DNA from: Micromonospora terminaliae
GTDB taxonomy: Bacteria; Actinomycetota; Actinomycetes; Mycobacteriales; Micromonosporaceae
Assembly (NCBI RefSeq): GCF_009671205.1
Contig: NZ_CP045309.1
Location: 6,590,001-6,654,000 of the forward strand
Length of the DNA stretch: 64,000 bases
Direction of reading: 5' to 3'
This document shows, piece after piece, positions 8,313-16,375 of this stretch (position 1 is the first letter of the stretch; each line of letters begins with the position of its first letter). Made by a program: the position numbers and the translations under genes. A model generated the notes under the pieces. That model did no database searches and was not told the DNA's origin. It worked only from the letters and a program-made list of their open reading frames with translations.

Positions 8313-9035
8313 TCAGCCGACCGCCCACTGCTGCTCGGGTGCGCCGTTGCAGGGGGCCTGTTCGAGCTCGCTCCCGGCCTCGGTGCCGGCGTCGTCGACC
8401 TGGGCGCACTTGCCGCTGTGCACGGCGACCAGCAGCACCGGGCCCGACCCGGTGGGGTTCAGCTTCCACTGCTGGTTGGCCTGGCCGTTGCAGGACCACT
8501 GCACCAGGTCCGTGCCGTCGTCGGTGCTCTGCCCGTACACGTCGAGGCACTTGCCGCTGGTCGCGTTGACCAGGACGTAGGTGTCGGCGGCCACCGGGGT
8601 GACCACCCACTGCTGCTCTGGCCCGCCCGTGCAGTCGGCCAGTGCGGCGTGCGCGCCCTCGGGGTCGTCGCCGGTCACCCCGAGGCAGAGGTTCGAGGGG
8701 ATCCCGCGGATGACCTTCGGGGTGGCCGCGGGGACCGCCGGTGTGGTCGGCGCGGCGCTCGGCGAGGGCGCCGACGTCGTGGGGGCCGGCGCCGTCGTGG
8801 GCGCGGCCGGGCTCGACTCGCTCGCCGCCGGGGTCGGCACGGCCGCCGCCGGCACCACCGGCTCGTCGCCGCCGCCGGCGCCGAGCACGCCGGTGGCGAA
8901 GAACACCCCCAGGAGTACGCCCACCACGGCGACGCCCAGCGCGATCCGCATCAGCGGGTCCTGCGGCAGCCCGCGGCGGGCCGGCCGGCGACCGCCGTAG
9001 ACGGTGCCGGACGGATCGGGGCGTGGGTCGGCCAT
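8313..9035 (-). CDS. Membrane-anchored ricin-type beta-trefoil lectin protein
   Basis: A 240-residue protein. It has a short cytoplasmic N-terminus rich in Arg/Pro, one transmembrane helix (IALGVAVVGVLLGVFFATGV) at about residues 30-50, an Ala/Pro/Ser/Thr linker of about 55 residues, and a C-terminal ricin B domain. Three QxW signatures (QQWVV, QQWKL, QQWAV) mark the three trefoil lobes, each with a cysteine pair. The domain should lie outside the membrane and bind carbohydrate; no catalytic domain is attached. It ends 4 bases from the converging MFS gene. MADPRPD is taken as the start; an ATG 18 bases upstream is possible. Confidence 0.85.
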   Translation of the reverse strand: MADPRPDPSGTVYGGRRPARRGLPQDPLMRIALGVAVVGVLLGVFFATGVLGAGGGDEPVVPAAAVPTPAASESSPAAPTTAPAPTTSAPSPSAAPTTPAVPAATPKVIRGIPSNLCLGVTGDDPEGAHAALADCTGGPEQQWVVTPVAADTYVLVNATSGKCLDVYGQSTDDGTDLVQWSCNGQANQQWKLNPTGSGPVLLVAVHSGKCAQVDDAGTEAGSELEQAPCNGAPEQQWAVG

Positions 9036-9093
9036 GGGGGCATCCTGACCCACCGGGGCCGTCGAGGGCCAGTCGCCCCGGCGGCCGGGTGAC

Positions 9094-9378
<285 letters not shown>

Positions 9379-9418
9379 GCCCCCACGCTATGCCGGTGCT
9401 CCGGCGGGCGGCCACCGC

Positions 9419-9889
9419 TCAGCGGGCCGGTTCCGGATCGGTGACGTCGGCGACGGTCGCGTCGAGCGCGGCGAGGGCGGCGTCGGCGTCGACCGCCACG
9501 GCCACCCCGTGCTCGCCCGCGCCCAGCGTGATCTCCCGGCCGCGCAGCCGCTCGTCGGCGACCACCGGCCAGGCCGTGCTGGAGCCGAACGGGGTGATGG
9601 TGCCCCGCTCGTAGCCGGTGGCCGCCCGGGCGGCGGCCGCGTCCGGCATGGACATCCGGCTCACCCCGAGCAGTTGGCGCAGCTTCGGCCAGGAGACGAC
9701 CCGGTCGCCCGGGGTCAGCACGAACAGGTGGTCGTCCTCGCCGCGCCGGACCACGATCGTCTTGACCACGTCGGGGACCGCGACGCCGCGCGCCTGCGCC
9801 GCCTCGGCGAGGCTGCGCACCGGGCCGTGCCGGATCACCCGGTAGGGCAGGCCGGCGGCGTCCAGAGCGGTGAGCGCGGGGGAGGACAT
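9419..9889 (-). CDS. YbaK/EbsC-family aminoacyl-tRNA deacylase-like protein
   Basis: A 156-residue protein of the YbaK/ProX editing-domain family. Typical elements are YRVIRHGPVRSLAEAAQARG, then VVKTIVVRRGEDDHLFVLTPGDRVVSW with the family's lysine, and a C-terminal GTITPFGS segment. Members hydrolyse mischarged tRNAs such as Cys-tRNA(Pro). MSSPALTAL at 9889 is chosen over the longer frame because the family starts here and the extension would run into the divergent tmsA promoter region. Confidence 0.88.
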   Translation of the reverse strand: MSSPALTALDAAGLPYRVIRHGPVRSLAEAAQARGVAVPDVVKTIVVRRGEDDHLFVLTPGDRVVSWPKLRQLLGVSRMSMPDAAAARAATGYERGTITPFGSSTAWPVVADERLRGREITLGAGEHGVAVAVDADAALAALDATVADVTDPEPAR

Positions 9890-9982
9890 GCCCGCCACGG
9901 TAACCCGCGGATCTCCGGGCGGCCCCGAAAAGGCCACCGTGGACATCCCACGAACTGTCGTACCCAGGCGTAAGGTCATCTC

Positions 9983-11368
9983 ATGCACGCTGTCCGTGAT
10001 CATGAGCGGGCGGTGGACGCACTGCGACGGTCATACGCCGCGGTGCCCGCCGGAGAACCCGTACGGCTGGCCAAGCAGACCTCCAACCTCTTCCGACCCC
10101 GATCCGCGCCGCGCACCCCCGGCCTGGACGTGAGCGGGCTCACCGGGGTGCTGTCGGTCGATCCGGATGCCCGGACCGCCGACGTGCAGGGCATGTGCAC
10201 CTACGAGGACCTGGTCGACGCGACCCTGCCGCACAACCTGATGCCACTGGTCGTGCCGCAGCTGCGCACGATCACCCTGGGCGGGGCGGTGACCGGGCTG
10301 GGCATCGAGTCCACCTCGTTCCGCAACGGCCTGCCGCACGAGTCGGTGACCGAGCTGGACATCCTCACCGGGGCTGGCGACCTGCTCACGGCCCGGCCGG
10401 TCGGCGAGCACGCCGACCTGTTCCGGGCCTTCCCCAACTCGCTGGGAAGCCTGGGCTACTCCACCCGCCTGCGCATCGAGCTGCAACCGGTCCGCCGCTA
10501 CGTGGCGCTGCGCAACATCCGGTTCAGCCGGCTGGAGGAGCTGACCGACGCGATCGCCGAGGTGGTCGCCAAGGGCTCCTGGGAGGGCGAGCCGGTCGAC
10601 GGGATGGACGGGGTGATGTTCAGCCCCGGCGAGGCGTACCTGCTGCTCGCCACGTTCACCGACGAGGCCGACGGCCCGCCGAGCGACTACACCGGCCAGG
10701 ACATCTACTACCGCTCGCTGCGCCGGCGCACCCGCGACGTGCTCACCACCTACGACTACCTGTGGCGCTGGGACACCGACTGGTTCTGGTGCTCGGCGGC
10801 GTTCGGGGTGCAGCACCCGGTGGTCCGCCGGCTGTGGCCGCAGCGCTACCGGCGCAGCGACTTCTACCACCGGCTGGTGCGCCTGGAGCACCGGCACCAG
10901 GTGGCCGCCCGGATCGACCGCTGGCGGGGCCGGCCGGCCCGGGAGCGGGTGGTGCAGGACGTGGAGATCCCGCTCGCCGGCACTCCGGACTTCCTGCGCT
11001 GGTTCGCCCGGGCGGTGCAGATGACGCCGGTGTGGCTGTGCCCGCTGCGGCTGCGGGAACCGGCCGGCCCGGGATCCGCCCGGGCCTGGCCGCTGTATCC
11101 CCTCCAACCGGGCGAAACCTATGTGAACATCGGTTTCTGGGGGAGCGTGCCGATCGCCGAGGGCGCCGCCGACGGCGACGTCAACCGGGAGATCGAGCGC
11201 GCGGTGTCGGAGGCGGGCGGGCACAAGTCGCTCTACTCCGACGCGTACTACGACCGGGCGGCGTTCGACCGGCTCTACGGCGGGGAGACCTGGCGCGCCG
11301 TGAAGGAACGCTACGACCCGGACCACCGGCTGACCGGACTGTACGAGAAGGCGGTAGCGAGAGCATGA
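9983..11368 (+). CDS. tmsA: FAD-dependent oxidoreductase for 10-methyl branched fatty acids (TmsA/BfaA)
   Basis: A 461-residue FAD-binding type 4 oxidoreductase related to delta-24 sterol reductase. The FAD segment reads TGVLSVDPDARTADVQGMCTYEDLV..., then VVPQLRTITLGGAVTGLGIES and FPNSLGSLGYSTRLRI. In mycobacteria and other actinobacteria this enzyme (TmsA/BfaA) reduces the 10-methylene group made by TmsB, giving 10-methyl acids such as tuberculostearic acid. The next gene overlaps it by 4 bp (ATGA) and is the matching methyltransferase, which makes the assignment firm. A TAAGGT -10-like hexamer lies 6 bases before the ATG, so the message may be nearly leaderless. Such acids are common in Micromonospora lipids. 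Confidence 0.88.
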   Translation: MHAVRDHERAVDALRRSYAAVPAGEPVRLAKQTSNLFRPRSAPRTPGLDVSGLTGVLSVDPDARTADVQGMCTYEDLVDATLPHNLMPLVVPQLRTITLGGAVTGLGIESTSFRNGLPHESVTELDILTGAGDLLTARPVGEHADLFRAFPNSLGSLGYSTRLRIELQPVRRYVALRNIRFSRLEELTDAIAEVVAKGSWEGEPVDGMDGVMFSPGEAYLLLATFTDEADGPPSDYTGQDIYYRSLRRRTRDVLTTYDYLWRWDTDWFWCSAAFGVQHPVVRRLWPQRYRRSDFYHRLVRLEHRHQVAARIDRWRGRPARERVVQDVEIPLAGTPDFLRWFARAVQMTPVWLCPLRLREPAGPGSARAWPLYPLQPGETYVNIGFWGSVPIAEGAADGDVNREIERAVSEAGGHKSLYSDAYYDRAAFDRLYGGETWRAVKERYDPDHRLTGLYEKAVARA

Positions 11369-12708
11369 GTCTGACCGACCGAACTCCCGGGGCGGCGAGT
11401 GCCCCGGCCGGCCCGCCGGCGGGGGGCCGGCGTGGCGGACCGACCGTGGCGGACGTGATCCGCGCGGTCACCAAGAGCGACCTGCCGGTGCGCATCACCG
11501 GATACGACGGCAGCGCGGTCGGCCCGGCCGACGCCGGGATCACCCTGGCGATCCGCTCCGAACGCGGGCTGTCCTACCTGCTCACCGCACCCGGCGACCT
11601 GGGCATGGCCCGGGCCTACGTGAGCGGCGACCTCGGGCTGGAGGGCGTCCACCCGGGCGACCCGTACGACGCGTTGCGGGTGCTCAAGGACGAGATGCCC
11701 CTGCGGATGCCGCCGGTGGGCGAGGCGCTCGCCCTGGTCAAGGGCCTCGGCTGGGAGCGGCTGCTGCCCCCGCCGCCCCCGCCGCAGGAGGCCGCCCCGC
11801 GCTGGAAGCGGGTGGTGAACGGGCTGCGCCACTCCCGCACCCGGGACAGCAACGCCATCTCCCACCACTACGACGTCTCGAACGCCTTCTACGAGAAGGT
11901 GCTCGGCCCGTCCATGACGTACACCTGCGCGGTCTTCCGCAGCCCCACCGACACGCTGGAGGAGGCGCAGCGGGCCAAGTACGACCTGGTCGCCGGCAAG
12001 CTGGCGCTCAAGCCGGGGATGCGGCTGCTCGACGTGGGCTGCGGCTGGGGCGGCATGGTCCGGCACGCGGCGCGCGAATACGGCGTCAAGGCGCTCGGGG
12101 TCACCCTGTCGCGGGCGCAGGCCGAGTGGGCGCAGGCCGCCATCGAGCGGGAGGGGCTGGGCGACCTGGCCGAGGTGCGCCACCTCGACTACCGGGACGC
12201 CCCGCGTGAGCAGTTCGACGCGATCTCCTCGATCGGGCTGACCGAGCACATCGGGGTGCGCAACTACCCGGCCTACTTCGGGGCGCTGCGCAGCCGGCTC
12301 AAGCCGGGCGGCCGGCTGCTCAACCACTGCATCACCCGCGCGGACAACCGGGCCCCGCACCGCTCCGGCGCGTTCATCGACCGGTACGTCTTCCCGGACG
12401 GCGAGCTGGCCGGCCCGGGCCGGCTCATCAGCGAGATCCACGACGCCGGGCTGGAGGTGCACCACGAGGAGAACCTGCGCCAGCACTACGCCCTGACGCT
12501 GGCCGGCTGGTGCCGCAACCTCGTCGAGCACTGGGACTTCTGCGTGGGCGAGGTCGGCGCGGCCACCGCCCGGGTCTGGGGGCTCTACATGGCCGGCTCC
12601 CGGATGGCCTTCGAGCGCAACGGCATCCAGCTGCACCAGGTGCTCGCCACGCACAACGGTCCGGAGAGCGTGAACGGCTACCCGCTGCGTCCCGACTGGA
12701 CGCCCTGA
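11365..12708 (+). CDS. tmsB: SAM-dependent fatty-acyl methyltransferase for 10-methylene acids (TmsB/BfaB)
   Basis: A 447-residue member of the cyclopropane-fatty-acid-synthase family. SAM motif I is LLDVGCGWGG. Further family hallmarks are SHHYDVSNAFYEKVLG, SMTYTCAVF, LSRAQAEWA, SIGLTEHIG and the C-terminal LRQHYALTLAGWC. TmsB methylates C10 of a phospholipid-bound oleoyl chain, leaving a 10-methylene product for TmsA. An N-terminal domain of about 150 residues carries a Pro-rich linker (LLPPPPPPQ). The start overlaps the tmsA stop as ATGA, so translation is coupled. A perfect terminator lies 15 bases after the stop, closing a two-gene operon; no tmsC-like gene follows. Confidence 0.92.
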   Translation: MSLTDRTPGAASAPAGPPAGGRRGGPTVADVIRAVTKSDLPVRITGYDGSAVGPADAGITLAIRSERGLSYLLTAPGDLGMARAYVSGDLGLEGVHPGDPYDALRVLKDEMPLRMPPVGEALALVKGLGWERLLPPPPPPQEAAPRWKRVVNGLRHSRTRDSNAISHHYDVSNAFYEKVLGPSMTYTCAVFRSPTDTLEEAQRAKYDLVAGKLALKPGMRLLDVGCGWGGMVRHAAREYGVKALGVTLSRAQAEWAQAAIEREGLGDLAEVRHLDYRDAPREQFDAISSIGLTEHIGVRNYPAYFGALRSRLKPGGRLLNHCITRADNRAPHRSGAFIDRYVFPDGELAGPGRLISEIHDAGLEVHHEENLRQHYALTLAGWCRNLVEHWDFCVGEVGAATARVWGLYMAGSRMAFERNGIQLHQVLATHNGPESVNGYPLRPDWTP

Positions 12709-12722
12709 CCGTTCCCGTACCA

Positions 12723-12753
12723 CGAAAGGCCGCGCAATCCGCGCGGCCTTTCG
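12723..12753 (+). terminator. Terminator of the tmsAB operon
   Basis: A perfect 13-bp inverted repeat (cgaaaggccgcgc) with a 5-base loop begins 15 bases after the tmsB stop. It ends 10 bases before the -35 box of the next gene. Confidence 0.85.
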
Positions 12754-12762
12754 CCGAACCCA

Positions 12763-12800
12763 TTGACAAAGAAGTTTTGTACGTACAAACTGATTTTGCC
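12763..12800 (+). promoter_or_regulatory. Promoter with overlapping palindromic operator
   Basis: A consensus -35 box TTGACA lies at 12763-12768. A -10-like TACAAA is at 12784-12789 (15-bp spacer). Between them and over the -10 runs the palindrome gttttgtacgtacaaac (centre at 12780/12781, with one extra T on the left arm). The ATG follows at 12801, so the transcript is leaderless or nearly so. The position of the palindrome suggests autorepression by the HTH protein encoded directly downstream. Confidence 0.7.
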
Positions 12801-13361
12801 ATGAGAGACGTCCTGTACCTGGAAGAGCGCGAGCAGGCCGAAGCCCTGCTCAAGCCGCAGCGCATCGAGGTGCTGCGGCAGCTGGCCGAGCCCCGCACCT
12901 GCACCGAGATCGCGGCCCGGCTGGAGCAGACGCCGCAGCGCGTCTACTACCACGTCAAGCAACTCGTCGCGGCCGGGCTGGCCGAGCAGGTCGCCGAGCG
13001 GCGGGTGCGCGGCATCAGCGAGGGCATCTACCAGGCCGTCGCCCGGTCCTACTGGCTCTCGCCGCGGCTGGTCGGCCGGATCGGCGGGGCGCGCCGGGCG
13101 CAGGACGAGCTGAGTCTCGGCTACCTGCTCGATCTCATGGAGGAGGTCCAGGCCGACATCGCCGCGCTGGACCGCACCGCCCCCGAGTTGCCGTCGATCG
13201 GCGTCTCCGGCGAGATCCGGGTGCCCGCCGAGCGGCGGCAGGAATTCCTGCACGACCTGCAGTCGACGCTGCAGGACCTTTTCACTCGCTACGGCGGCGC
13301 CGAGGGGGACGCCTTCAAGCTCGCCGTGGCCTGCTACCCGAAGGGCGACAACCATGAGTGA
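12801..13361 (+). CDS. ArsR-like winged-helix transcriptional regulator
   Basis: A 186-residue regulator. The N-terminal winged helix reads ALLKPQRIEVLRQLAEPRTC, then TEIAARLEQTPQRVYYHVKQL as the recognition helix, then VAAGLAEQVAERR as the wing. The C-terminal 100 residues are helical and acidic, without visible metal ligands. The next gene overlaps by 8 bp and encodes an SRPBCC protein; this ArsR-like/AHSA1 pairing is frequent in actinobacteria. The palindrome over its own promoter is the probable operator. The longer open frame upstream overlaps the terminator and promoter and is discarded. Confidence 0.85.
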   Translation: MRDVLYLEEREQAEALLKPQRIEVLRQLAEPRTCTEIAARLEQTPQRVYYHVKQLVAAGLAEQVAERRVRGISEGIYQAVARSYWLSPRLVGRIGGARRAQDELSLGYLLDLMEEVQADIAALDRTAPELPSIGVSGEIRVPAERRQEFLHDLQSTLQDLFTRYGGAEGDAFKLAVACYPKGDNHE

Positions 13362-14205
13362 CCTGCTGACCGTCCGGGCCCGCCTCGCCGCTCCGGTCGA
13401 GACCGTGCGCAACGCGCTGACCGACCCGGCCGAGCTGCGCGTGTGGCTGGCCGAGCACGCCGAGGTCGAGCTGCCCCGGCGCTACGAGTTCTGGGGCCGC
13501 TACACGCCCGAGGGCGCCGAGCCGCACCAGCGCCTGCTGCATGCCGACGAGCGGACGCTGCGCTTCGCCTGGACGCTCGACGGGGTGGAGACCACCACCG
13601 AGTTCGAGCTGACGCCGGAGGACAAGGACACCCTGCTCACTCTGCGGCAGAGCCACTTCAGCTTCGAGGAGGCGATGAGCGGCAGCAGCATCCGCGGTGT
13701 CCTGCAGACCTTCTGGGCGCTCGCGATCGCCAACCTCAACGCCCACCTGGAGGGGCGCCCGCTGCTGCCGCGCACCGACTTCACGTCCGCCGACCTGCGC
13801 GGTGAGCTGCTCATCGACGCGCCCATGGACAAGGTCTGGACCTCGCTCACCGACTCCGAGCAGGCCAGCGCCTGGTTCGGCTTCCCCATCGGCATCGAGC
13901 CGTGGGTCGGCGGCCGGTACGCCATGGGCGGCTTCGACGCCGGCTACGCGGCCAAGGTGGTCGACCTGACGCCGGGCCGGGCGCTCTCCGTCGACTGGGG
14001 ACCGACCGGCGTCAGCACCTGGGAGCTGGCCGAGTCCGGCGGCCGGACCAAGCTGACCTTCGTGCAGTCCGGCTTCGACGAGACCAACCCCCCGTACGCG
14101 GCCTGGACCGGGAGCGTGGCCGGGCTCGCCGAGCTGCGCCGCTTCCACGAGATGGCCGACTGGCAGCCGATCTGGCTGGCCGAGGAGATGCCCAGCAACG
14201 CCTGA
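13354..14205 (+). CDS. SRPBCC (AHSA1-like) protein with two START-like domains
   Basis: A 283-residue protein made of two SRPBCC/AHSA1-like halves. The first starts TVRARLAAPVETVRNALTDP and runs to about residue 140. The second starts LLIDAPMDKVWTSLTDSEQASAWFG and ends GLAELRRFHEMADWQP. Each half should form a hydrophobic ligand pocket. No catalytic motif or signal peptide is visible, so a small-molecule-binding or chaperone role is likely. Its start lies inside the end of the regulator gene, so the two are translationally coupled. Confidence 0.83.
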   Translation: MSDLLTVRARLAAPVETVRNALTDPAELRVWLAEHAEVELPRRYEFWGRYTPEGAEPHQRLLHADERTLRFAWTLDGVETTTEFELTPEDKDTLLTLRQSHFSFEEAMSGSSIRGVLQTFWALAIANLNAHLEGRPLLPRTDFTSADLRGELLIDAPMDKVWTSLTDSEQASAWFGFPIGIEPWVGGRYAMGGFDAGYAAKVVDLTPGRALSVDWGPTGVSTWELAESGGRTKLTFVQSGFDETNPPYAAWTGSVAGLAELRRFHEMADWQPIWLAEEMPSNA

Positions 14206-14217
14206 GCCCGTGTGAGG

Positions 14218-14254
14218 AAGGGCCCCTCGACGCCTCAGGCGCGTAGGGGCCCTT
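14218..14254. terminator. Bidirectional terminator between convergent genes
   Basis: Arms aagggcccct and aggggccctt (perfect 10 bp) flank a 17-base loop, ending in TTT on the plus strand. It serves the SRPBCC gene and the converging sigma-factor gene. Confidence 0.75.
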
Positions 14255-14263
14255 TCTGACGTA

Positions 14264-15466
14264 TCAGGACGCCAGCTCGGCGGCCCGGCGGAGCAGCGCC
14301 CGCCGCTCCGGATCGGAACGGACCGCGTCGGCGGCGGCCCGGAACAGCGCGGCGGCGCGTACCGGGTCGCCCCGGCGGGCGGTCAACTCGGCCTCGGCGG
14401 CCACGGCCGGCGGGTAGCCGTCCAGCGCGCCGCCGGCCCGGGCCTCGGCGAGCAGGGCCAGCCCGGCGGCCGGGCCGTACGCGAACCCGTGGGCCACCGC
14501 CCGGTTGAGCCGGACCACCGGGGTCGGCTGGTGCGCGACCAGCGCGTCGTAGCAGCCGGCGATGGCCGGCCAGTCGGTCTCGGCGGCGGTCGGGGCGGTG
14601 GCGTGCACGGCGGCGATCCGGGCCTGGAGGGCGTACGGGCCGTCGCCGGCCCGGTCCAGCAGCGCGACGCCCTCGGCGATGGCGGCCCGGTCCCACCGGG
14701 TGCGGTCCTGCTCCTCGAGGGTGCGCAGGTCGCCGGACGGATCGCGGCGGGCCGCCCGGCGGGAGTGGTGCAACAGGAACAGGGCGAGCAGCCCGGCCGC
14801 CTCGGGCTGGTCCGGCAGGAGCGTGTGCAGCAGCCGGGCCAGCCGGATCGCCTCGGCGGCGAACGCGGGCTCGCCGTCGGCGTCGTACCCCCGGGTGAAG
14901 AGCAGGTAGAGCACGCCCAGCACGCCCGGCAGGCGCTCGACCAGCGCGGGCCCGGTCGGCACCCGGTACGGTACGCCGGCCGCCGCGATCCGGGCCTTGG
15001 CCCGGGTGAGCCGGCGGGTCATGGTCGACTCGGTGACCAGGAAGGCGCGGGCGATGTCCGCCGTCGGCACCCCGGCCACCGTGCGCAGGGTCAACGCCAC
15101 GCGCGCCTCCAGGGCCAGCGCCGGGTGGCAGCAGGTGAAGATGAGCCGGAGCCGGTCGTCCACCACGTCTCCCTCCGGTGGCGCGGGCGCGGGATCGGTG
15201 AGCAGCGCCAGGTCGCGCAGCTTGCGGCGTTCCACGCTGGCCCGGCGCAGCACGTCCACGGCCCGGTTGCGGGCAGCGGTCATGAGCCACCCGCCCGGGT
15301 TGTCCGGCACGCCCTGCCGGGGCCAGCGCTCCAGCGCCGCCGCGAGGGCCTCCTGGGCGCAGTCCTCGGCGAGGGTCCAGTCGCCGGTGACGCGGATCAG
15401 GGCGGCCACGATCCGCGGGTACGCCTCGGCGCCCGCGTCGGCGACCGCCCCGGCCGCGTCCGTCAT
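14264..15466 (-). CDS. ECF42-type RNA polymerase sigma factor (module 1)
   Basis: A 400-residue extracytoplasmic-function sigma factor with a long C-terminal extension. Region 2 appears as DWTLAEDCAQEALAAALERW and GGWLMTAARNRAVDVLRR; region 4 as TVAGVPTADIARAFLVTESTMTRRLTRAK. The 230-residue extension (LLFTRGYDADGE, PYALQARIAAVHA, PVVRLNRAVAHG) is the TPR-like domain that marks ECF42. ECF42 genes are typically linked to DGPF/YCII genes and have no anti-sigma factor; here the DGPF gene is 5 bp upstream. The extension is thought to take part in regulation. A second module of the same kind sits at 34463-36817. Confidence 0.9.
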   Translation of the reverse strand: MTDAAGAVADAGAEAYPRIVAALIRVTGDWTLAEDCAQEALAAALERWPRQGVPDNPGGWLMTAARNRAVDVLRRASVERRKLRDLALLTDPAPAPPEGDVVDDRLRLIFTCCHPALALEARVALTLRTVAGVPTADIARAFLVTESTMTRRLTRAKARIAAAGVPYRVPTGPALVERLPGVLGVLYLLFTRGYDADGEPAFAAEAIRLARLLHTLLPDQPEAAGLLALFLLHHSRRAARRDPSGDLRTLEEQDRTRWDRAAIAEGVALLDRAGDGPYALQARIAAVHATAPTAAETDWPAIAGCYDALVAHQPTPVVRLNRAVAHGFAYGPAAGLALLAEARAGGALDGYPPAVAAEAELTARRGDPVRAAALFRAAADAVRSDPERRALLRRAAELAS

Positions 15467-15471
15467 CCGGA

Positions 15472-15801
15472 TCAGTCCTCCACCAGCGGGCGCAGTTCGA
15501 TGCGCCCGGCGTACGCCATCGGGTGGGCGCGGGCCACCTCGACGGCCTCGTCCAGGTCGGCGCACTCCAGCAGGTCGAAGCCCACGATGACCTCCTTGGT
15601 CTCGGCGAACGGGCCGTCGCTGAGCAGCAGCTCGCCGTCGCGGACCCGGACCGTGGTGGCGGCCGACGGGGGTGCGAACCGGCTGCCGGTCAGCCGCTGG
15701 CCGTTGGCGTCCCGCTCAGCCACCCACTTCTCGATGTCGGGCGCGGCGTCCGGGTTCCGGTCGGGCTGGGTGTCGGTGCAGACGAGCATCATGTACTTCA
15801 T
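15472..15801 (-). CDS. YCII/DGPF-domain protein (module 1)
   Basis: A 109-residue ferredoxin-like-fold protein: MKYMMLVCTDTQ at the start and the namesake motif SDGPFAETKEVIVGFDLLE in the middle. DGPF proteins are the standard genomic companions of ECF42 sigma factors; their biochemical role is unclear. The stop is only 5 bases from the start of the sigma gene, so the two form an operon with this gene first. The longer open frame upstream is discarded because it crosses the divergent promoter region. Confidence 0.88.
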   Translation of the reverse strand: MKYMMLVCTDTQPDRNPDAAPDIEKWVAERDANGQRLTGSRFAPPSAATTVRVRDGELLLSDGPFAETKEVIVGFDLLECADLDEAVEVARAHPMAYAGRIELRPLVED

Positions 15802-15922
15802 CGCTTCACTCCTGTCGGTCGTGCTTCCAACCACCCTGACGAACGGGCGCCGCGCATCCGGACAGCCGTGGGAAGAAAATATCGGTGGTGATTTCCGGGG
15901 CCCGGCGGGGTAATGCCGGGCG

Positions 15923-16156
15923 ATGTTCTTCATCTTCGGGCTCCGGACCAAGGTCGACCGGTCCGGCGTCGTCACCCAGGTGTGCCGCAACTGCGGCAAC
16001 CGGGCCGCCCAGGTCATCACCCGGCGCGCCACGAAGTTCACCCTCTTCTTCATCCCACTGATCCCCGTGCGCACCCGCTACACGCAGCAGTGCACGGTCT
16101 GCGGCGCCGAGTACGACGTCTCCCGGGCCGAGGCCGAGCGCCTCCCGGTCGGCTGA
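15923..16156 (+). CDS. Small zinc-ribbon protein
   Basis: A 77-residue protein with two CxxC knuckles (QVCRNCGN and QQCTVCGAEY) around a hydrophobic stretch (KFTLFFIPLIPVRT). This is the zinc-ribbon family found as short stand-alone proteins in actinobacteria; function unknown. The hydrophobic middle may pack on a membrane. Divergent from the DGPF/sigma operon. Confidence 0.8.
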   Translation: MFFIFGLRTKVDRSGVVTQVCRNCGNRAAQVITRRATKFTLFFIPLIPVRTRYTQQCTVCGAEYDVSRAEAERLPVG

Positions 16157-16158
16157 CC

Positions 16159-16335
16159 GTGGCGCGCTTCCTCTGCTGGCTGATCGGCCGCCAGCCGGTC
16201 ACCCCGCCGGCCGCGCCGGTGCACACCGTCTCCCGCCCGCCCTGCACGCCCGGTCGCCGGCACCACCGCCGCACCCGGCCCACGGCGGGCGCCCAGTCGC
16301 CCCGCTCCCCCTGGAACCGGTCCGCCGGCCGCTGA
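16159..16335 (+). CDS. Possible small Arg/Pro-rich protein
   Basis: A 58-codon frame starting with GTG 2 bases after the zinc-ribbon stop: ARFLCWLIGRQPV then an Arg/Pro/His-rich tail. No family is recognised. The tight spacing is the only support; the composition could equally be chance coding in GC-rich DNA. Confidence 0.25.
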   Translation: MARFLCWLIGRQPVTPPAAPVHTVSRPPCTPGRRHHRRTRPTAGAQSPRSPWNRSAGR

Positions 16336-16375
16336 GCGGTGGCGCAGCGGCGGGCAGCGCCTATCCTGGCGGATC

